Positions 58,589 to 64,000 of a stretch of DNA of 64,000 nucleotides are shown piece after piece. The DNA is from Actinomadura parmotrematis (lineage in GTDB: Bacteria > Actinomycetota > Actinomycetes > Streptosporangiales > Streptosporangiaceae). The notes under the pieces are model-generated. The model was not told where the DNA came from. It searched no databases and was given only the letters and a program-made list of their open reading frames with translations. Position 1 is the stretch's first letter. Every line of letters begins with the position of its first letter. Position numbers and translations under genes: made by a program. The stretch spans positions 39,356 to 103,355 of the forward strand of contig NZ_JAIBOA010000027.1 of the NCBI RefSeq assembly GCF_019458805.1, read 5' to 3'.

Positions 58589-59185
58589 ATGAGCATTGTT
58601 TCCCGGGGTTTCCACGGCCGCCGCGGCGGTGACCCCGCGCTGCCGCCCGGCCAGTACCTGACCGAGGACTTCCCCGTCCTGTCCGCCGGGCCGACGCCGC
58701 GCGTCCCGCCGGCCGCCTGGACCTTCACGATCACCAACGCCGCCGGCGCGAGCCGCCGGTGGACGTGGCGGGAGTACCTGGCGCTGCCCGCCGAGCGGCC
58801 GCACGTCGACATCCACTGCGTGACCAAGTGGTCCAAGCTCGGCACCGACTGGGAGGGCGTCTCGCTCGACACGCTCTTCGAGGAGGTCGAACCGGACGCC
58901 CCGTACGCCATGATCGAGTGCTACGGCGGGTACACCACCAACCTGCCCGTCGAGGACCTGCTCGACGGCAAGGCGTGGGTCGCGCACGGCTTCGGCGGCG
59001 AACCGCTGCATCCCGAGCACGGCGGCCCGGCGCGGCTGCTCGTCCCGCACCTGTACTTCTGGAAGTCGGCCAAGTGGGTGAGCGGCATCCGGCTGATGGA
59101 CCACGACGAGCCCGGCTTCTGGGAGGCCGCGGGCTACCACAACTATGGAGACCCATGGCGCGAGCAGCGGTACGAGGGCGACTGA
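58589..59185 (+). CDS. soluble sulfite-oxidase-like molybdopterin oxidoreductase
   Basis: 198-aa single-domain Mo-cofactor protein. Cofactor ligand Cys77 in DIHCVTKWSKLGTDWEGV; later GGYTTNLPVEDL, HGGPARLLVPHLYFWKS and KWVSGI. No signal or membrane segment, in contrast to the related domain in the 52-58 kb operon. Its 3' end overlaps the reductase gene by 31 nt, so electrons likely flow NAD(P)H to flavin to Mo centre. Confidence 0.85.
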   Translation: MSIVSRGFHGRRGGDPALPPGQYLTEDFPVLSAGPTPRVPPAAWTFTITNAAGASRRWTWREYLALPAERPHVDIHCVTKWSKLGTDWEGVSLDTLFEEVEPDAPYAMIECYGGYTTNLPVEDLLDGKAWVAHGFGGEPLHPEHGGPARLLVPHLYFWKSAKWVSGIRLMDHDEPGFWEAAGYHNYGDPWREQRYEGD

Positions 59186-59874
59186 CCTGGACGGCGGCGC
59201 GCCTCGCCGCCGTCCGCGACGAGACCGCGTCCGCGCGGACGCTCACCTTCGCGGTGCCGGACTGGCCGGGCCACCTGCCCGGCCAGCACGTCGACGTCCG
59301 CCTCACCGCCGAGGACGGCTACGTCGCCGAGCGGTCCTACTCGCTGGCGAGCGCCGAGGGGGTGGAGCTGACGATCCAGCGCGTCCCCGACGGCGAGGTC
59401 TCGCCGTACCTGGCGGACGTCCTGGAGGTCGGCGACGAGATCGAGCTGCGCGGCCCCGTCGGCGGCTGGTTCGTGTGGCGCGGCGGCACGGGCCCGGTGG
59501 TGCTCGTCGGCGGCGGGTCGGGCATCGTCCCGCTGATGGCGATGGTCCGCGCCCACCGGGCGGCGGGCGGCGCGGCGCCGTTCCACCTGCTCTACTCGGT
59601 GCGGACGCCCCGCGACGTCTACTACGCCGCCGAGCTCGCCGAACCGCGGCCCGGCCTGGAGGTCACCCTCCTCTACACCCGGGAGGCCCCGCCCGGCCAC
59701 GCCCGGCCGCCGGGCCGGATCGGCCCGGACGACCTCGCCGGCCTCGCCCGGCCCGCCGACTGCTTCGTCTGCGGCCCGACCGGCTTCGTCGAGGCGACGT
59801 CCACGCTGCTCGTCGACCTGGGCCACGATCCCCGCCGCATCCGCACCGAACGCTTCGGCCCCACGGGAGCCTGA
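59155..59874 (+). CDS. ferredoxin-NADP reductase-type flavoprotein
   Basis: 239 aa. FAD-binding barrel with RSYSLASA; linker; NAD(P) domain with VGGGSGIVPLMAM and FVCGPTGFVEA near the end. There is no 2Fe-2S domain, so electrons go directly to a partner, most simply the Mo protein encoded upstream. ATG follows GGAG at 6 nt. Confidence 0.88.
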   Translation: MARAAVRGRLTWTAARLAAVRDETASARTLTFAVPDWPGHLPGQHVDVRLTAEDGYVAERSYSLASAEGVELTIQRVPDGEVSPYLADVLEVGDEIELRGPVGGWFVWRGGTGPVVLVGGGSGIVPLMAMVRAHRAAGGAAPFHLLYSVRTPRDVYYAAELAEPRPGLEVTLLYTREAPPGHARPPGRIGPDDLAGLARPADCFVCGPTGFVEATSTLLVDLGHDPRRIRTERFGPTGA

Positions 59875-59875
59875 C

Positions 59876-60178
59876 ATGCCGACCGACAACAGCACACCGC
59901 CGAACGGGGCCGCCCCGGCCGCCGGACACGTGGACGGCAACGCGCTGGCGGGCCCGCTCGGCGAGCTGCTGAACGCGGACGTGACGTCGATGACGAGCCA
60001 GTGCGCGCACTGCGGGCGGAGCGGCGCCTTCGCCGAGCTGCGCGTCTACGCGCACGCGCCCGGCTGGGTGGCGCGCTGCCCCGGCTGCGACGGCGTGGTC
60101 CTGAAGCTCGTCCGCAGCGCCGGCCGGGTCTGGCTGGAGCTCGCCGGCACCGCCCGCTGGAACCTCACCCTGAGCTGA
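59876..60178 (+). CDS. DUF6510-type zinc-ribbon protein
   Basis: 100 aa. A Pro/Ala-rich start is followed by HVDGNALAGPLGELLNADVT, then a Cys4 ribbon (CAHCGRSG ... RCPGCDGVVLKLV). Members co-occur with the Mo oxidoreductase and reductase pair seen here. 1 nt separates it from the reductase gene; it may help assembly or electron transfer. The 3' end overlaps the convergent MFS gene by 14 nt. Confidence 0.85.
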   Translation: MPTDNSTPPNGAAPAAGHVDGNALAGPLGELLNADVTSMTSQCAHCGRSGAFAELRVYAHAPGWVARCPGCDGVVLKLVRSAGRVWLELAGTARWNLTLS

Positions 60179-61589
60179 CCGCCCGGCTCGCGTCCGCCGG
60201 GAGGGCCGCGTCCGGCGGCGCGGCGCCCGGCCCGGCGGGGGTGCGGAGGCCGAACGCCGTGACGGCCGCGCCGAGCAACGCCGCCGCCACGGGGACGACC
60301 AGCCCGGCGCGCAGGCCGTCCAGGCCCGAACCGGCGGCGACGCTGACGGCGGTGACGGCCGACAGGCCGAGCGCCGTGCCGAACTGCATGGAGGTGTAGA
60401 GCAGGCCGCCCGCCAGGCCCTGCTCGTCCTCGGCGACGCCCTCGGTGGCGGCCATGGTGAGCGGCCCGTACGCCAGGGAGAACGCCACCCCGAGCGACAG
60501 CAGCGCGGGGAGCATGGCGGCGTAGGTCCAGTCCGCCCCGACGGGAAGGAACAGCGCGTACGCGGCCGCCGCGAGGACGAGGCCGCCGAACAGCACGCGG
60601 GCGTTCCCGAAACGGGCCACCAGGCGCGGCGTCAGGACGGGCGCGAGGACGGTGTCGACACCGATCACCAGCATGGCCAGGCCGGTCTGCAGCGCGCTCC
60701 AGCCGCGCACCTCCTGGAAGTACAGGGTGGCCAGGAACTGGAAGCCCGCGAACGCGGCCAGGAACAGCAGCGCGGCCACGTTGACGCGCACGAGCGGCGC
60801 CGAGCGCAGCGTCCCGAGCCGCACCAGCGGGGACGCGGACCGCCGCTCGACCGCGCCGAACAGCCCGAGCAGCGCCAGGCCCCCGGCGAGCACGCCGGCC
60901 GTCAGGCCCGGACCGTCGCCGGGACGCTCCAGCCGCACCACCCCGTACGCCAGCAGCAGCATCGCCCCGGTGAGCGCGCCGGCCCCCGCCACGTCGAAGC
61001 CGCCCGCGGGGCGCTCGCCGCCCGGATCGCGGACGAGGGCCAGCGCCGCCACCAGGATCAGCGCCGCCAGGACGACCGGCGCGAAGAACACCCACCGCCA
61101 GCCGAACGAGACGAGCACGCCGCCCGCGACGACGCCGAGCGAGAACCCGCCCGCCGCCGTCCCCGCGTACACGCCGAGCGCCCGGGTGCGGGCCGGCCCG
61201 TCTGGGAACGCCGAGGTGACCAGCGCCAGCCCGGCGGGCGCCATGAAGGCGGCCGCGACCCCGGTGACGAACCGGGCGACCAGCAGCACCCACCCGCCGG
61301 GGGCGAACCCGCCGAGCCCGGAGAAGACCAGGAACACCGCGAGCCACGACACGAACATCCGGCGGTGCCCCAGCAGGTCGGCGGCGCGCCCGCCCAGCAG
61401 CATGAACCCGCCGTAGCCCAGCACGTAGGCGCTGACGACCCCGCCGAGCATGCCGGTGGACAGGCCCAGGTCGGCGCGGATCGCCGGCAGCGCCACGTTC
61501 AGCATCGCCACGTCGATCCCCTCCAGGAAGATCGCGCCGCACAGCACCAGCAGCACGGCCCGGGCGCGTCCCGCGTCGGATGCGGTCAT
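60165..61589 (-). CDS. MFS exporter, DHA2-like
   Basis: 474 aa with about 14 spans. FLEGIDVAMLNVALPAI (span 1) and GGRAADLLGHRR (motif A) mark the DHA2 branch. ATG 61589 begins just before span 1. It is divergent from an HxlR regulator gene 106 nt away, which probably controls it in response to an exported compound. Confidence 0.87.
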   Translation of the reverse strand: MTASDAGRARAVLLVLCGAIFLEGIDVAMLNVALPAIRADLGLSTGMLGGVVSAYVLGYGGFMLLGGRAADLLGHRRMFVSWLAVFLVFSGLGGFAPGGWVLLVARFVTGVAAAFMAPAGLALVTSAFPDGPARTRALGVYAGTAAGGFSLGVVAGGVLVSFGWRWVFFAPVVLAALILVAALALVRDPGGERPAGGFDVAGAGALTGAMLLLAYGVVRLERPGDGPGLTAGVLAGGLALLGLFGAVERRSASPLVRLGTLRSAPLVRVNVAALLFLAAFAGFQFLATLYFQEVRGWSALQTGLAMLVIGVDTVLAPVLTPRLVARFGNARVLFGGLVLAAAAYALFLPVGADWTYAAMLPALLSLGVAFSLAYGPLTMAATEGVAEDEQGLAGGLLYTSMQFGTALGLSAVTAVSVAAGSGLDGLRAGLVVPVAAALLGAAVTAFGLRTPAGPGAAPPDAALPADASRAVSSG

Positions 61590-61695
61590 CGGCCCCCGCC
61601 CCCTCTCGTCGCGGGAACCGGGCCCGGGGCGGTTCCCCGAGAGCATGCCGGTTCCCTCTTGTTACCGACAGCATCATCGGAGACCATCGGGGACC

Positions 61696-62190
61696 ATGGA
61701 AGACGGCACTTTCGAGTCCCTCGGGCACTGCGCGGATACCGGCGTCGACGACGACGTCCTCCAGTGGGACCAGCGCGCCGACTGCGAGGTGCGGCAGATC
61801 CTCGACCGCGTCGCCGACAAGTGGTCGCTGCTGGTGATCGCCTTGCTGGACAAGCGCAGCCTGCGGTTCACCGAGCTGAAGCGCGCGATCGACGGGGTCA
61901 GCCAGCGGATGCTGACCCGCACGCTGCGGCAGCTGGAACGCGACGGGCTGGTGAGCCGGACCGTGCACCCGACCGTCCCGCCGCGCGTGGACTACGCGCT
62001 GACGCCGATGGGCGCGTCCCTGCACAGCACCATCCGCGCCCTGGTCGGCTGGACCGAGGAGCACCAGAACGCCATCGCGGCGGCCCGCACCGCCTACGAC
62101 GCCCGCGCCGCCGCCGAACGGGAGGCGGCCGAGCGCGCGGCGGCCGGGCGCGACGCCGTCGCCCGCGCCGCCCTGCCGGGGGGCGGCTGA
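61696..62190 (+). CDS. HxlR-family transcriptional regulator
   Basis: 164 aa winged-helix protein. CEVRQILDRVADKWSLLVI and RFTELKRAIDGVSQRMLTRTL, then ERDGLVSRTVHPTVPPRVDYALT, the HxlR core. A conserved-position Cys (residue ~30, DCEVRQ) could be a redox or aldehyde sensor as in some family members. An Arg/Ala-rich tail follows. The gap before it holds GTTAC-type sequence near 61661 that could be its site. Confidence 0.88.
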   Translation: MEDGTFESLGHCADTGVDDDVLQWDQRADCEVRQILDRVADKWSLLVIALLDKRSLRFTELKRAIDGVSQRMLTRTLRQLERDGLVSRTVHPTVPPRVDYALTPMGASLHSTIRALVGWTEEHQNAIAAARTAYDARAAAEREAAERAAAGRDAVARAALPGGG

Positions 62191-62199
62191 CCGGCGGCG

Positions 62200-63858
62200 T
62201 CAGGCGAAGGCGGGGACGGGCGCCGGGGCCGGGGCCGGGGCCGGGCGGCGGACGGTGCGGGCGGCGCGGCGGCCGGGCGGGGTGGTGAGGCCCGGGAGGG
62301 CCGTGGCGGCGAGGGCGACGACCGCGAGGGTCGTGAAGGCGTTCTGGTAGCCGCCGCTCGCGGCGAGGGCCGCGACGAGGAGCGGGCCGACGACGCCGCC
62401 GATGCTCCAGGCGATGTTCATCAGCCCGTAGATCGCGCCCGCGTTGGTGAGGCCGAAGAAGTCCCCGGCGGTCGCGGGCATGACCGCGTAGCCGCCGCCG
62501 AAGTTGGCGAAGACCACCGCCGCGAGGGCGATGAACGCGACCGGCGAGGACGCGTAGGGGACGGCGAGCAGGCAGGCGCCCATCAGCGCCAGGATCATCG
62601 TGAAGATCCGCATCCGGCCGTACCGCTCCGACATCGCGCCCCAGAAGATGCGGCCCGCGCCGTTGAACAGGCCCATCCCGCCGGTGAGGGCGGCCGCCGC
62701 GGCCGGGCCGATGCCGGTGATCGCGGTGGCGGCGCCCGCGGTGACCGCGACGAACCCGATGCCCGAGACGGTGTTCAGCGTCAGCATCGCGGTGAGCAGG
62801 TACCACTGGCGCGTCCGCAGCGCCTCCGCGCAGGTGAAGTCGCCGCGCCGGCCGGCCGGGCGGGCCGCCGGCGGCGGGTTGCGGAACAGCGTCGCGCCGC
62901 AGGTGGTGAACACCAGGTAGCAGACGCCGAGCGGCAGGAACGCGCGCGTCGGCACGGTCCGGTTGGCCTCGACGAGGTACTGGGCGAGCGGCGAGGTCAG
63001 CACCGCGCCGAACCCGAACCCGCCGACCGCGACGCCGGTGATCAGGCCGCGCTTCTCGGGGTACCACTTCTGCAGCATGGCGACCGGGACGATGTAGGCG
63101 ATGCCGAGGCCGATGCCGCCGACGACGCCGTAGGCGAGCAGCAGGAACCACAGCTCGCCGCGCCCGGAGGCGAGCGAGGCGAGCAGCGCGCCGGTCGAGT
63201 AGAGGACGCCGCCGAGCAGCGCCGCGGCGCGCGGCCCGCGCCGGTCCTGGAGGCGGCCGCCGAGGTAGGTGCCGACGAACACGATGCCGATGGCGACCGA
63301 GAACGGCAGCACCGCCTGCGCCCTCGTCAGCTCGAACGCGCCGGGCTGCTGGAGCGCCCGCGCGATCACCGACCAGGAGTAGATGCCGCCGAGCGACGCC
63401 TGGAACAGCACGGCGCCGCCCGCGATGGCCAGGCGCGGCGGCCCGCCCGCCACGGCACCGGTCCGCCGATGCCGCCCCGGAACCCGCTGCCGCTCCCCCG
63501 CCCCCACGGACGACCGGGGATCCACCCGATGCCGCTCCCCAGGACGCGCATCACCGATCCGACCACCCGCCGCGTCCACCTCCTCCGCGTACAGCTCGCC
63601 CACGTGCGAACCGGCCCCGCCAGGGCCGGCCGCAGCCGAGCCGCTCGGATAAGGATTCGTCGTAGACGAGCCGCTGCCGTACAGACCCGCCTCGCGCGAG
63701 CCGACCCCATACAGACCCCCCACGGACGAGTCGACCGCCGCCCGGTCGACCGCATAAGGGCCGGTCGTATTCGAGCCGACCGCGTGCGAGTCGGGCGCGT
63801 GCGGCCCGGCCATGTGCGAGCCGGACACGCCTGGCCCGGCCGTGTGCGGGCCAGGCAC
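62200..63858 (-). CDS. OFA-family MFS transporter with pentapeptide-repeat N-terminus (5' end uncertain)
   Basis: Oxalate/formate-antiporter-type transporter with 12 spans, from LAIAGGAVLFQASLGGIYSW onward; KWYPEKRGLITG and GSGFGFGA-like loops (VGGFGFGAVLTSP) mark the family. Before the first span lie more than 140 residues built of five-residue units rich in His/Ser/Gly/Pro/Ala (AGPHA, PDSHA, VGSNT, TGPYA). The frame stays open past GTG 63858 to the window edge in the same pentapeptide pattern, so the gene may extend further. Formate relevance is possible given the formate dehydrogenase in this window. Confidence 0.75.
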   Translation of the reverse strand: MPGPHTAGPGVSGSHMAGPHAPDSHAVGSNTTGPYAVDRAAVDSSVGGLYGVGSREAGLYGSGSSTTNPYPSGSAAAGPGGAGSHVGELYAEEVDAAGGRIGDARPGERHRVDPRSSVGAGERQRVPGRHRRTGAVAGGPPRLAIAGGAVLFQASLGGIYSWSVIARALQQPGAFELTRAQAVLPFSVAIGIVFVGTYLGGRLQDRRGPRAAALLGGVLYSTGALLASLASGRGELWFLLLAYGVVGGIGLGIAYIVPVAMLQKWYPEKRGLITGVAVGGFGFGAVLTSPLAQYLVEANRTVPTRAFLPLGVCYLVFTTCGATLFRNPPPAARPAGRRGDFTCAEALRTRQWYLLTAMLTLNTVSGIGFVAVTAGAATAITGIGPAAAAALTGGMGLFNGAGRIFWGAMSERYGRMRIFTMILALMGACLLAVPYASSPVAFIALAAVVFANFGGGYAVMPATAGDFFGLTNAGAIYGLMNIAWSIGGVVGPLLVAALAASGGYQNAFTTLAVVALAATALPGLTTPPGRRAARTVRRPAPAPAPAPVPAFA

Positions 63859-64000
63859 GTGCGGACTGGCTGCGTGCGGGCCGGTCGTGTGCGAGTCGGG
63901 CGCGTGCGAGTTGGCCGTGTGCGGGCCGGTCGTGTGCGAGCCGGGCGCGTGCGAGTTGGGTGCGTGTGGGTCGGACGCGTGCGAGCCGGGCGCGTGCGAG
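63760..64000. repeat. degenerate 15-bp tandem repeats (coding)
   Basis: Units of the type GTGCGAGCCGGGCGC recur every 15 bp up to the right edge, encoding the pentapeptide repeats of the OFA-type transporter on the minus strand. They contain no stop codon in that frame over at least 140 nt beyond GTG 63858. Confidence 0.75.

Noticed and set aside
63760..64000. Short regular repeats at the right edge as a CRISPR array
   Set aside because: Period is 15 bp with no spacers and the repeats are in frame with the OFA-type transporter gene.

Overview
The window is very GC-rich DNA (by eye above 70%) from a filamentous-type actinobacterium. Several features point to the Thermomonosporaceae, for example Actinomadura: orphan DUF397 proteins, an effector-associated-domain/MoxR/NB-ARC-TPR locus, PQQ-repeat receptor kinases, an ECF41 sigma factor and many 4-nt stop/start overlaps. 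This placement is inference from gene content; there is no rRNA, tRNA or other taxonomic marker here.

0-14 kb: a secreted tyrosine phosphatase and an unknown protein, then a run of exported lipid-attacking enzymes (lipase, cholesterol-oxidase-like flavoprotein, cutinase, SGNH esterase) interrupted by an amine-oxidase gene that has lost its middle. A 158-bp MITE-like element separates these from two tandem Ser/Thr kinases with beta-propeller sensor domains and an RDD membrane protein.

14-24 kb: the most unusual region. A cyclase-like protein with a C-terminal effector-associated domain 2 (EAD2) diverges from EAD2, VMAP-type, MoxR AAA+ and SAV_2336/NB-ARC/TPR (FxsT-like) genes. Together they look like an NTP-dependent biological-conflict or signalling system. 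Two orphan DUF397 genes follow.

24-42 kb: a sirtuin; YegP; a coupled operon of a tiny membrane protein, a lipoprotein, a divergent NRAMP-like transporter and two PRC-like proteins; acyltransferase and patatin; ECF41 sigma factor divergent from an MFS exporter; Zn-alcohol dehydrogenase; a three-subunit formate dehydrogenase (Cys form); a class III cyclase; and a PucR-type regulator with a CRP-like site in front of it.

42-52 kb: L,D-transpeptidase, an MreB-like protein, DUF1269, lipocalin, aldo/keto reductase, DUF3237, a GntR regulator fused in frame to PurC, and a 24-residue peptide gene just upstream of a large TPR protein.

52-64 kb: a seven-gene minus-strand operon (epimerase, GT2, DUF2064, methyltransferase, Mo-cofactor oxidoreductase, membrane protein, GT-C) in which all six junctions are 4-nt overlaps; a second Mo-oxidoreductase with a ferredoxin reductase and a zinc-ribbon protein; an HxlR/MFS divergent pair; and an oxalate/formate-type MFS transporter whose N-terminus is a His/Ser/Gly/Pro pentapeptide repeat running off the right edge. 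A 102-bp nested palindrome is dispersed in several copies (near 2.1, 25.6 and 52.0 kb); two copies carry, at their centre, the known CebR/CelR operator sequence or a one-base variant.
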